Source: Saposhnikovia divaricata (taxonomy: Eukaryota > Streptophyta > Magnoliopsida > Apiales > Apiaceae). Taken from it: a DNA stretch of 64,000 nucleotides. Shown piece after piece: positions 35,759 through 46,839 of the stretch (position 1 is its first letter; each line of letters begins with the position of its first letter). The stretch lies in the NCBI GenBank assembly GCA_036435485.1, contig CM071600.1, forward strand, positions 114,382,046 to 114,446,045, read 5' to 3'. The notes under the pieces are model-generated. The model had not been told where the DNA came from and made no database searches. It was given only the letters and a program-made list of their open reading frames with translations. A program made the position numbers and the translations under genes.

Positions 35759-36559
35759 TTTCTATCCAAAATTATGTACTAGGTTTTGTAAGAATTGTCA
35801 TTATGTGAAATTTATAGATCGATATTGGAAAGTTAACTGACATTCTAATTTTGTTTTCTTCCAAGTGTTATTAGTTGACGTATTGATCGAAGTTATCTTA
35901 CTATTATAGGTCATTGAGGATGTCAGTGTTCCGAATATCACAATTGAAGAAGGAAATAAAGAAACAATTGTCACTGGTGACAATAAGAATGCATTTCCAG
36001 AGAAGGTGATTTCTTAATTTGTTTCCTCATAAGAAATTTATTTTTATTTGGTGATGAATCATAAAAGAGTAAATGAGCCCTGCGGGCCCAAATTCAATAA
36101 CACTGTAAATGGAAATAACACTTAGTAAGTTTTTTGATTGTATATTAGATTCTGTAACATTTGTAGAAACTTTAGGTTTCTGTAAATCTCCATTGTACAA
36201 ACAATTAGTATGGTATCTTATAAATGCCATTTTGCCACTAGAACACAACAACTTAAAGCCCCAAAAAACAGATTTTGACCAAATAACACTTAGTAAGTTT
36301 GCTATGTCCAACTAGTATAGTTTTGATTCTATATTAGATTCTATAATCTTTATAACCAGTATTGATTATATATTAGATTATATAATATTTATAACAAGTC
36401 GTGTTTAAAAATGGATTATTAGTTGACGTATTGAACGAAATTATCTTGCTATTATAGGTCATTGAGGATGTCAATTTCAGTGTTGCAAAAATCAGAATTG
36501 AAGAAGGAAATAAAGAAACAATTGTCACTGGTGACAATAAGAATGCATTTCCAGAGAAG
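35548..36559 (+). repeat. Triplicated 32-codon exon with its intron
   Basis: Exons 35548-35643, 35910-36005 and 36458-36559 encode variants of one module: VI(K/E)DV..., IEEGN(E/K)E, IVT, then FPEK. The last two copies also share about 180 bp of downstream intron (TTGGTGATGAATCATAAAAG, GAGCCCTGC), which recurs near 39940-39990 as well. The third copy has two extra codons. All exon copies are multiples of three, so the reading frame is kept. Confidence 0.88.
35708..35755. repeat. (TA)n microsatellite in intron
   Basis: Uninterrupted TA dinucleotides within the intron after the first copy of the triplicated exon. Confidence 0.95.
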
Positions 36560-39487
36560 GTGATATCTTAATTTGTTTCCTCATAAGAAATTTATTTTTA
36601 TTTGGTGATGAATCATAAAAGAGTAAATGAGCCCTGCAGGCCCAAAGTCAATAACATGCTAAATGTAGATAACACTTAGTAAGTTTTTTGATTCTATATT
36701 AGATTCTATAACTTTTGTAGAAGCTTTAGGTTTCTGTAGATCTCCATTGTACAAACAGTTAGTATAAATTATTTTATTGTTATTTTTGCTTATTTCTGTG
36801 TACAGACTTTTGTGGAAAGACAACAATTCCAAACTGCAATCGAAACAATAAAAGGAGTATCCTCATTTGAAAATGATGGAGTTAGGGATGGAATACTTTC
36901 AATAGCTAAAGACATAAGCTATGCTTATGCAGATGAATATGAACTTATCAAAGAACAGGTAAGTTTTTTGTACTTGTACAACTAAATTAATCCTAGTTTA
37001 TTTTTTGACTAACTATTGTGTATGGCAAAAACAACTAGGATTTGATGTTACAAATCAGAAAGGATATTGATGAAATGAAAAGGATGAAGATGGTATGCCA
37101 AGACAGTTTAAAAACAGCAAAGGCATTGTTCCCATCAAATCATGAAATTAAAAATCTTGAAGAAGATTTTCGGAAGTTGATAAACCAATCTGATGCAGTT
37201 GAAAGGTATTATTTATAAACTGATTCTCAACCTAATTGTATATAGTTTTAAACAAAGAATACATTTGGTTGCTATGCATTGTTACTTTCTAATAGTTTTA
37301 CTGTATTTTTTAAGAAAGTTAAACCTTTAACTATAAAAATACAACCAGGTTAATTTTAAAAAATATTTACTCAATTTAAGGTTGGCAACTAAAACTGGTA
37401 GGGCCATGATACATTAGGTTTTATGCTCTTAGATTATAGGACAGATTCCATTAGATAGATTCCATTAGTTTTTTTTTAAACAAAAATTACAAGTATATAT
37501 GACATAAAGAAGTTTTTAAACAGCTTTGAGGTGGATTGGAATCAATTGACTGAGGAAGATTGGAACACTGTTGATGTTTTAGGACACCCAAAATCAGACA
37601 GACCATATTTAAAAATGACAAATAAAGCATTCTTTTTAGGAGAATTAACCCTAGAAGGCAGAATCATTGATCTTGAATTTGACAGCATTCCTCCAATGGT
37701 GAAATTTGCTGAAAGACCAAGAAGAGAAGTTAAAATGGGTGAGTTGCACAAATCACCATTCCGTGAACGCACAATTGACATTGAGAAGCCAAATTTGACC
37801 AAAGCGGAAGAGGATGTTTGGAAATGGCTAAATGCAAGCAATGATTACCCAATGTAAGTTAAAGTAATGAAATATTTCAATTCATAATCAATGATCGGAA
37901 AATGAATCTTAATTACATTTTCCTTCTATAATGTGAATGCAGGCAAAAAATTTTCATATGGGAAAATAAGGTTGTGTGTATGAAACATGAAATCCAGACA
38001 TTGCAGCTAGATAGGCAACTTGTCTGTGGTGTTTTAGACACTTATACATGCATATTAAATGAGGATGAAAAGTTCAGATCGCTGGAATCTCCACACAGAT
38101 TTTTTTGCAACACTTACAATATGGTATTTTATTTATAACTTGTAAAGGTTAATCAATTACTTATATAGCATCAGACAATTTTGTAAACCTAATTATGTAT
38201 CTATTTGTTCAACAGATTAGAACATTGAATGCAAGAAGTGGATTGAAGCCTCGAAAAGGTTTTAAGGACATTCAAGAAGAGCTTCTCATAAAAGAAAATC
38301 AGTATAGGAGATTCAAAGATAATTTGGATCATGTGCTTCAAAAACATTTGGTTCAACTAAAAAATGTTGATCTGGTATACCTTTTCACACTATATTTTTT
38401 AGTAGTTTTTAGTTTTCTAGTTTGCATATACAAACTAGTTTTAAAAATTGACGACTAAAATGTAGGTATTCTTCCCTATACATTACATCCACTATTACTA
38501 TGTCATCTGCTTCAATATTAAGTCCACAACAATTGAAATCCTGGACAACAATAAAGTAGGAGAGGATAATACATCCATTTATGATGGAATCCCAGAAATC
38601 TTGGTAAGACTGGAATTCAATTACTTTTGTTATGATTAATATTTTCAGCATACTAACTAATAAGTGGCATTTTTTTAAATTATAGAAAGAGAATTTCGTG
38701 ACATATATGATGGATATCAATGTGAAAAAAGCCACAGACTTAGCTAAAGTGCCAATTACAAGGCTTGAGATGAAATGGAGCACGGAGAAAAATCAGTTTG
38801 ATTGTGGAATTTATGCAATTCGGCATATGGAGACCTATAAAGGAAATGGAGTGCGCGGCTGGGAATCCAAGTTATTAACTGACAATGACAAGGTAATCAA
38901 AGACAAGTAATAATTAAACATACATCAGTATACTGTTTATCATGAAACTAATCGCTTGACCTATCCGATTTTCCTGGAAGTTCCTGTTGTAACTTGGAAT
39001 ATTACTTTCTTGTTTAAGTCATTTATGATGATAAGGATACCTGCAAATTCCTGTTGTTTAAGTCATCCTTCTGTTGTAACTTGGAATACATGTTTTTGTT
39101 TTCTTATGAGTAGATTATATGTTTGTTTCATTGTTGTATTACATGCTTTGTGAGTTTATATGGTATGTAAGGTATATGTTACTGAAGAAGTATATTTTTA
39201 ACATTTGTGCAGCAAGCTCAAAAGAGGCAGTTAAAGAAGGCAAGGCAACTCTATGCGTACAAAATAATTTCTTGTCAGCTTAATAACCTACGACTAGAGA
39301 TGCAAGAAGAAATTAATCTGACAGGTATATCGATTAATGCATTTAGGTCTCTTTACGATTTATCTTTATGGTTTACACAGAAAACAGAGTCTAATATAGA
39401 ATCTAATAGGGATATTGGTTTATCTTTATGGTTTATTCACAAAATGTAGTTTTATTTACAAACTGTTTTTCTTTTCAGTTGCTCAAC

Positions 39488-39895
39488 ATGGATGAAAGAA
39501 CGAGGGAGGAATTAAGCTATACGCAGTGCATCAATGCAACTTTATTCGAGACGGTGCCAAACCCTTTATATCTTGTCGTTTTGAAACATGAAGAACGTCC
39601 CTTTTTGAAGCCATTTAATATTATCGAGGTCCAGATACGTTTCAATGGCAACCTTAGAAGACAACTCTCAATACATAAATGTTGCATAAACTACAAAATC
39701 TGGACTACTTTGACTGCATCACCAGAGGCTTTTTTAGATAGATTTAAATACATTGTAATGAATTATCTTGATAATTTGGGTATGATTTCAATTAACAATG
39801 TAGTTAAGGCTGTTCAGTATTTTTATGATAGGTATGCAAATCATATTTTGCAAATTGAGCAAACAGAATCTATAATGTTTAACCTTTTTTTTTAA
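39488..39895 (+). CDS. Hypothetical protein, 135 aa
   Basis: The open frame starts at ATG 39488 (MDERTREELSYTQC), overlapping the last codons of the protease gene in another frame. Its composition is balanced, with no low complexity: NPLYLVVLKHEERPFLKPF, ASPEAFLDRFKYIVMNYLDN, VVKAVQYFYDRYANH. No family is recognised and no signal peptide or membrane segment is evident. It could be an additional exon of the protease gene or an independent small gene of the MULE. A GT that could be a donor lies near 39831, so the true C-terminus may be shorter. Confidence 0.4.
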   Translation: MDERTREELSYTQCINATLFETVPNPLYLVVLKHEERPFLKPFNIIEVQIRFNGNLRRQLSIHKCCINYKIWTTLTASPEAFLDRFKYIVMNYLDNLGMISINNVVKAVQYFYDRYANHILQIEQTESIMFNLFF

Positions 39896-40004
39896 ATGGT
39901 TTATTAACAGCTACTTGCATTGTTTCTTCATGAGTATTTTATTTTTATTTGGTGATAAATCTTAAAATGGTAGATGAGCCCTGCAAGCGAGTGCAGTGGC
40001 CATT

Positions 40005-40121
40005 TCTCGTTTTTTCCGTTCTGTTTTGTGTCTTTATCTGGTTCGATTGTTATTTTGCTGAGTCTCGTTTTTTCCGTTCTGTTTTGTGTCTTTATCTGGT
40101 TCGATTGTTATTTTGCTGAGT
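40005..40121. repeat. Two tandem copies of a 58-bp unit
   Basis: The unit starting TCTCGTTTTTTCCGTTCTGT occurs at 40005 and again at 40063, followed by a diverged start of a third copy (GAGTTTTGCCG). Confidence 0.93.
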
Positions 40122-40937
40122 CGAGTTTTGCCGTTTACTGAGTTTACCAAATTGTATTAAGTTTTGATTGCTGCCAAGTTAACTCAATGCTTGTGTTTGG
40201 TGTCATAAGTCTTCAATTTGAGTCACTTTGTGTTTATAGATATCCATTGTACAAACAGTTAGCATGGTTTTAGTATGATTCTATATTAGATTCAATTAGA
40301 GCGCTTGTTCATTATAAACCAAATTAGGTTTTTCTAACATATGACAAATTATAAACTAAAATAACATTTTTTAGAAAAAATTTCTCATATGTTAACATTA
40401 TCAAACTGAATTTAATTTTGAGACAAAAACAAACAGTACAATATAGAATCTAGTACTTAACAATGTTTGATAAAAAAATAATAAAAAAATTGAAACAAAC
40501 AATTCTTCATTATATTATAACATCATTCATTCATATAATTTTTTTTTATTCTATATTAGATTCTATCATTGATCCTCCTTGTTTCTTGAACAACAACCTA
40601 CCCTTCTTTTCTGATTCTTGAATCTTAACAAGTTAAATTATGGGTAAGAGGATCTCATATTAGATATCGTAAAATTTTTAAGAAATTAAAAGCGGTGTTA
40701 AAAAAAATCACCTTAAATAAAATTAAAATAAGATAAACATAAAATTTTTAAATATTTTTCTGAACTTAAATAAAATGACTCTATTTCAAATATCTTTCTC
40801 CATTTAATTATTTTATTTTTTATTCATTTTTAGTCATTTAATCAGAGTTTACATTTTCAAAGTTTAATAAATATTTTTTCATTGTTTTGTCAATGAAATA
40901 AAGTTTAATAATTTGCATAAAGTTTAATAATTTGCAT

Positions 40938-41041
40938 AGAATACAGTTAGGAATAAATTAAAATCTATTCCTAACTGTATTCTGTTTAATAATTTTAATA
41001 TAACTGTTTAATATTTATTAAACAGTTATATTAAAATTATT
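40938..41041. repeat. Two adjacent perfect hairpins
   Basis: First: an 18-bp stem, 40938-40955 with 40966-40983, loop of 10. Second: a 26-bp stem, 40988-41013 with 41016-41041, loop TT. Both stems are perfectly complementary. They lie in the AT-rich spacer between the two convergent gene groups of the MULE. Confidence 0.93.
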
Positions 41042-41238
41042 TAATATAATTGTTTAATACATATTTTTTATAAACTTAAATAAAATGACTCTATTATTTT
41101 TTCATTTTGTTTTTATTCCCCTTGGTTCTTTTGTTCCCATATTTGATTAATAATATCCGTTTATTATATTCGATATACGATGCAATATATTAGTGAAAAT
41201 GTTGTAATTTTTTTTATTTTTTTTTCATTTAGGAAGAT

Positions 41239-41586
41239 TTAAATGATTAAAAAAAAATTCATATGCAAGCATTGAAATATAAAAAAAAAACTAAAACATA
41301 ACAAAATCTTTTCATTGTTTTTCTTCAAAGCATCTTCCTTTGAATGCAGAATCCGAGACATTGTGGAAGCAAACCCAATAATCCTTAAATTACGCTCCAT
41401 TATATTCCGGTCCCATTCCTCCTGATCTTGAAACCTATAATCCATTAAAAACCAGTTTATCTGCACAATGTCTGGATAACTAAGGGTTGCATGAACTGAG
41501 TCTGGGATCATATCAACCCTGTAGAACACACCATTAATACGGACGGTGTAGTCCTCATAAAAAAAATTAGAATCTTGGAGAGCCAT
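41239..41586 (-). CDS. Hypothetical small protein, about 115 aa
   Basis: The frame extends upstream to 41721, but ATG at 41586 (MALQDSNFFYEDYTVRINGV) fits better, because the upstream part is a low-quality stretch. Visible segments are FYRVDMIPDSVHATLSYPD, QINWFLMDYRFQDQEEWD and RNIMERNLRIIGFASTM; the C-terminus from about 41290 is phenylalanine-rich and may be non-coding read-through. The gene lies on the same strand as the MULE transposase and about 1 kb downstream of it, so it may be an accessory gene of that element. No family is recognised. Confidence 0.4.
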   Translation of the reverse strand: MALQDSNFFYEDYTVRINGVFYRVDMIPDSVHATLSYPDIVQINWFLMDYRFQDQEEWDRNIMERNLRIIGFASTMSRILHSKEDALKKNNEKILLCFSFFFIFQCLHMNFFLII

Positions 41587-41721
41587 TTTAAATTTTTGTA
41601 GAAGAATGGTATAAAATTTGTGGGAAAAGGATGATAGACAAAGGAAAGTGGCAAAGATTTTATAGTAGAGGGTTGTGAATATGAAGAGCCAAGTGACACA
41701 CCTTCCAGTCATAAATTGCAC

Positions 41722-42602
41722 GCGGGATACATTATGAACCTTAAAAAATGAACTGTCACAAGTGTCTTCCCGCCTGTTAATGTATAATAAAAAAATTGTA
41801 TATAATATTTTATGCTAGATTCCATGGTAGATTCTGCCAAATGATTCTGAAAAATCGAATGAGGAAAAAAGAAAACAAAATAAACAGACTAATAAATTTT
41901 ATATTAATATATTCAAATATAAACATGGAACATATCATACTAATAAATTGTTACTTAACCCTAAATCATATTAATTTAAATTAAAATTAAAATTTGAAAA
42001 TTTTAATAATTAAAAAAGCTATAAAAAAAACTGGAGTTGGCCCTATCAATTCAAGACACATTTCCATCTAGCATGTTGTTTTGAAAGGGAACGGGAGAAC
42101 GCCACATTAAGTGGGTATTTACATACAAAATTTTTTAAATGGTTTGCTTACTAAGTCCATGAATGGTTTATTTTTCGTTCGAAATATTGCTAAAACCCGA
42201 AATGGTAAAGTTGAAGTGGAACCCCTCAAAGTAAAATTTTAAGAAATAAAAAAAAAATTAATAATTCTCTACATGATTCTATTGTATAAAATAATCAATA
42301 GGGTTGGGGAAAAAAATTCAAAATGAGTAAATAAGAAAACCTTTGATTGTACAAAATCATTTACCAAAAACTAGTGATAAACAAAATGATGGTAGAACAG
42401 AATCGCACACAGAATCTCATATAAATAGTATTTGTTACTTAATAAATTTAGTCATAACCAAATGAAACTGAAATTATAAAAATGATCATTTATAAAACCA
42501 CCAAAGAAAACAAGTCTTATCCATAATAATCTGGAAAATCTAACTACAATCTTTAAAAAACAAAAAAAAACTACTAGAATAATAGAGTTGAAAATGGAAG
42601 CA
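41722..42602. other. AT-rich spacer, no gene seen
   Basis: Non-coding spacer of the Ulp1-MULE. It contains a degenerate TAGATTC...TAGATTC pair at about 41816-41839 and nothing else recognised. Confidence 0.5.
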
Positions 42603-44828
42603 TTAAACTACATTCAAATTTGGAGGAATAGATTCCGGGACATCAACAACCTGAGCTACATTAGAATTTGGATGTTCAGCTTCCGCAACATCAACATTCT
42701 GAGCATTCCCTAAAGAATTGTCTTCAACCTCTTGAGCCTTTTGACGCTTAATCGGACAGTTTCGTGAATCATGGAACCCTTTCTCATTACAACCTCTACA
42801 AAGCCTCATAGGCCTGTCTTTGCCATCACAACTTCGTTCAGCAGGTCCTATTATTCGCTTGCGACATCCCTTATTATTACTTGGCAACGGTGGAAGAACA
42901 TTAATCGAAGTTGAAGGCCTGACACCAAACATTTGTTGTAGTATATCATCCTTTGTTGCACGGGGATTCTTGACCTTCTGCTTGACTCTAATTCTCAAAG
43001 ACTTCATCTCTTCAAGAAGATAATCCATACCATCATTATTGTTGGAAACGTCGCCCAAACATCCTTGAAACTCAATCCAAACTTTTTTGGAAGTATCTCT
43101 AGTCTTATGTCCCTGGCTATCCTCAACTGTACTACCCAACTTCAGAGTGCAGAATCTATTCACTACATTCTTCATCCATCGATTGCACAAAAACTGCCGT
43201 GGAATCTCTTCAATTCCCCACAAACCAAGACCAGAAAAACAATGCCGGCACAAGTATCCAACTCTCATGAAAAGGTGACATGAACACGATACATCATTTG
43301 ATGAAAAAGACAAATAAACTTCAAACAAAGCATCGTTCAAACTCTTATCCTTGACAACATATTTATTAATCCCATCCACTACAGTTGGTTGTCCAGCAAA
43401 TTTAATATGATAGCAACTGGCTTTAATTTCTTTCAGAACCTTGTAAAATATGAACCTAGTGTAGAGTCGAGATGCATCTTTCTCGATTTCCTTTTCTGTT
43501 GCTGGACGTGGAACAGAACTATCTCCATCATCAAGTTTTTTACATTCGTAAACTTGTTTATCGATTACACTTTCATAGCACATGTAAAATTCTGAAAGGG
43601 TGTCGCCTTTTTGGACAAAATGATTGAAGAAAAAGTAAGAACTTTCGGACCTAGATGTAGTTCTCAATAAGCCTCCCATAGGTTTGTCCCTGAAAAAGGA
43701 AGGTATCCACGACTTCCTCATTTCATAAAGGTCATTCAGCCAAACGTGCCCAGTCAATTTAAACTCATTCAGTACACTATTTCATCCTTCTTCAAATTCA
43801 ACAACCGACAAATGAGGTGACCAGACAAAATGGTTTAACTTCTTCATAAACTCAGATTCTGCACAGAAAACAGCACCAATCTACATGGACAAAAGAAATA
43901 AAAATTGGTATATTAGGTAAATATATTAAAATTGAACGCATAATGAATCAATGTAGATTAAAACTAAAAATATAAAAAATTATTCGACTAAAAATAAAAG
44001 AAATCAAATTACATGATTAATACCTTGGCAGGAAACTTTCGCATTATGTGCCACATACAGTAACGATGAATCACAGAAGCTGGAAAAGTGACAGAAATCG
44101 CAACTTTCATTGCAGCACATTGATCTGTGATTATGCACTTTGGAGGGCGATTAAAAACTTTTAAAAACATTTCACATGCCCAAGTGAAGTTTGTTATGTC
44201 TTCATGATTAAGCAAACAAGCAGCAAAAGTGATGCTTTTCCAATGATTATCCACTCCGATAAATGGTACGAAAACCATACTGTACCTAAAACATACAATA
44301 AACATTTAAATCAAATTAAATCTCTCATGAAGATAGGTTGCCAAATAATGAAACAACAGTCATATAAACAAGTCAGTACACAATATGAGACAACTACACT
44401 TCAAGAAAGGTAATAAACATCATCTCTTATTGAGCTAAATCTTTTAAAAACACTTACTTATTCGTACGATACGTTGCATCAAAGGAAACAACATGACCAA
44501 AAACTTCATAGCTTTGACGTCCTTGCACATCAGCCCAAAAAATTATAGTCAAATGCCCGTTTGAGTCTGTCTCATATTCATAAAAAAAACCCCCATCAGA
44601 TGTATCCTTTTTTGTTTTAAATTTCTCAATTAAGAGATCAGCATCTCTCTTCCCGATAAACAACTTCACATCCCTCATCCAGTTTTTGAAAATCCTTTGC
44701 AGTTGCACCGACATCAGAATATGAACCACTTAAAGATTTGTAAAAAGCGTGCGCCCTATATGAACCGATATTCGATTTTGCAGCATCAACCACAAATGTA
44801 CGATGAATAGCAGTCATACAGCGATTAG
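42603..44828 (-). pseudogene. FAR1-type MULE transposase, three exons visible, N-terminus cut off
   Basis: Read leftwards: exon 44828-44458, intron, exon 44285-44024, intron, exon 43880-42603, with phases matching at both junctions. The first exon starts within the FAR1 region (KSNIGSYRAHAFYKSLSG), has a frameshift near 44690, then FFYEYETDSNGHLTIIFWAD and the first catalytic aspartate in VSFDATYRTNK. The second has PFIGVDNHWKSITFAA and the second aspartate in CIITDQCAAMKVAI, then HRYCMWHIMRKFPAK. The third holds the SWIM zinc finger (CSCHLFMRVGYLCRHCF) and a CCHC knuckle (CRGCNEKGFHDSRNCP). TGA at 43784-43782 replaces the tryptophan codon in FEEGW. The 5' end is lost at the border with the LTR array. 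Confidence 0.88.
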
Positions 44829-45418
44829 TCCTATTGAAAAATTATCGTTATGAATATTTCAAGAATGGTATCATCCTCAAAGTTGGATTTTTAAAACCTT
44901 CAAAGTTTTCCAAGTATTTTAGTATACTCTATTATATACTTGCTGAGCGCCTCTTTCGCTCATTCTTGCTTTTGTTTAAATCTTATTTTACAGAGATAGA
45001 TAGTGGATGCAGTTGACTTAGTTTAGCTCGAAGCAGGGCAAGTCATGGATCGAGTTGATGTTCGGCTCAGAGTGATTCTGTATTTTGAGTTTGTCTACCA
45101 GATGTTTAGTTATACTGGTATGGTATTCATATTCCTGAGTTATAATATTTGTTGTATTAGAATATTGTGGTTGTTGTATACCTTATGTCAAGGTGATACT
45201 AACAACATAAGACTGTATAAGAGAATTGTTGTACCAAGAGTTGTAAGTTATAAGTGTTTTCGGATTTCTTGTTTCCAAGTCTATAACCTGAAAAGATTCT
45301 TGGTAGTTAGGGGTCGGATGTCGTGTTTTAGATTTAATATTGGCAGTTGATTGTTTGGTTGTTAAGGTTTTCCGCGGTAGCGACCCATATCCCTGACCCC
45401 GGATTTGGGGGCGTTACA
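44829..45418 (+). repeat. LTR 1, 3' 590 bp only
   Basis: Identical in layout to the 3' ends of LTR 2 and LTR 3, ending GTTACA just before the primer site. Its left border coincides with the break in the MULE transposase. Confidence 0.93.
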
Positions 45419-46839
45419 GAATGGTATCAGAGCAAGGGTTATAGAAACTAGAAACAAGTGAGAGCGTAGGATTATATATATAGTTATGTGAGGGTGTCTG
45501 AACTCACATAGAGTTCTTGTTGGATAATCGGATATATTCCAATGAGTAAGTCGAGATTAGGATTCTACCTTAGGATGATGGTTCCGAGCCGAGTAGAATT
45601 CCTTGCGATTGGAGATTGCGGCAGTAGAGTCTTTAGAGACTGCTATGAGTTGTTATCGATGTAGGGTATCGTGTATCTTAAGACGTTGCGAAGAGAGTTT
45701 AGAATTGATCGATCGTTCGTCAGAAGAGCCGACCGAGGATGCATCTGTGGAGAATCCCGACAATATTCTTTTTCATCCATAATTTCTTTGATACTCCTTC
45801 ATTGGAGGATTGTGTTAGAAGATATATTCCGTCTTCTAAGTTATAGTTCTTTTAAACATTGTATTCACCCGAATGTTGGGTTTCGATTGTGTCAGAGGCT
45901 GTCATGATACCTATTTTTCAGGTTTTTCTGAAGCCCTGATAGGTTTGTTCAAATTGAACTTCCGCCTTAATTTTTCTAATGGTGGATAAATTTTATTCGT
46001 GGTACAGTACTACTTGCTCGTCATGTGCTAGTATCCTCTCCCGTTAAATCTTTCTTTCGGGATTAACACCTTTGGAATTTGTTTAGTTTTGTCCAAGGTG
46101 TACGTTTGAAAGTTTCTTGTTATAAGATGCTCTTTATTTGTTTAATCAGAAATTTCTTTCCAAAACTCCTTACTCTAGCTGAGACAAACAACCCTATTAT
46201 ATAGGGGACACAAGGACTATCTGTCTGTGTGATAGAAGTTGGATGGGACGCCATCACTTGTGTGTTGTGCAATACAAGAAGGCTAATTACCTTTAGTAAT
46301 GTCTTAACTGAGACACGCAACGTTGAGTTTCTTGGATCATATTGATCTCTCAGTTATTCATTTGTAACCTTTAATGGTTGCCTCAAGCTTTTTAATCATG
46401 ATCACATTGTGTGACATTCAAATTGATAAGGAATCTATTTTATCAAGGATTCCGTCATTTCAGTTGTTTTCATTATTCTTTTGTGTCTTAACGAATGGCG
46501 ACATGGTGTTCGTGTTCTAGCGTTGTTGCTCGGTAAACCGTTGAATAAGGAATAAATCGAGATCTTCCGATGGTTAGGTTCCTCGATCGACATTGTACGT
46601 TGAAAGTGGAATCATGGCTATTAGGGGTTTCTCGAAATTCTTTTCACGGTTTAACCCGAAGCACTATGGATATGAAGAATTCGAAATGTGTGTACCGAAT
46701 CGTCTGAGTCGCGAGATAGCGAAATTGAGGGGATTTCCGTAGGCCTTGGGAATTTCAGTCGGAAGGAAGCGGTGCATCTTAGAATCCCGTTCTTTCTTCT
46801 GCGGATTCCGGGGACGGAATCCTGTTAAGGAGGGAAGAC
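45419..46839 (+). other. Internal region 1 (non-coding) of the tandem element
   Basis: Starts with GA and the primer site TGGTATCAGAGC (45422-45433) and ends with the purine tract TAAGGAGGGAAGAC (46826-46839). The longest frames (78 aa and fewer) show no gag or pol motif. Confidence 0.9.

Larger units (their letters stand above)
34287..39495 (+). pseudogene. Ulp1/C48 protease gene, second half: TE-type middle region and second catalytic domain
   Basis: Exon 34287-34899 starts in phase with the preceding exon and encodes QKKWIQNSGFGHLLSF and, after a deletion near 34510, GLPKGDRNVILGP, KVTELMIMKQIA and MAWLEDPISQYYTGPL. Further exons are 34993 to about 35138, 35215-35315, 35409-35474, three duplicated exons (35548-35643, 35910-36005, 36458-36559), 36806-36958, 37039-37205, 37524-37853, 37943-38123, 38216-38375, 38466-38603, 38686-38892, 39213-39324 and 39479-39495. 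The last large exons form a second Ulp1 domain: histidine in HYIHYYYVICFNIK, aspartate in EILDNN, cysteine in NQFDCGIYAIRHMETYKG. The region from 34993 on reads without stops. TGA codons at 34356-34358 and 34804-34806 and the deletion break the front. The middle region resembles plant transposon-borne Ulp1 proteins. Confidence 0.7.
28691..44828 (+). mobile_element. Large Ulp1-carrying Mutator-like element, right end lost
   Basis: The block combines a (+) gene with two Ulp1/C48 protease domains, two unidentified small ORFs and a convergent FAR1/MULE transposase. Association of Ulp1 genes with MULE transposases is established for the Kaonashi (KI) class. The left border is placed at the (TA)n edge, where CTCCATACAGAACACTTTAAA may be the terminal repeat; this is inference, as the matching right end is missing. 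On the right the element is cut inside the transposase at 44828 by the truncated LTR array. A degenerate motif TAGATTCTAT recurs through its non-coding parts from 29.4 to 41.8 kb, supporting a single unit. Confidence 0.65.

Noticed and set aside
45671..45907. 78-residue frame in the internal region as a gag remnant
   Set aside because: No zinc knuckle or gag motif; composition and length fit chance. Its repetition at 52508 follows from the tandem copy.
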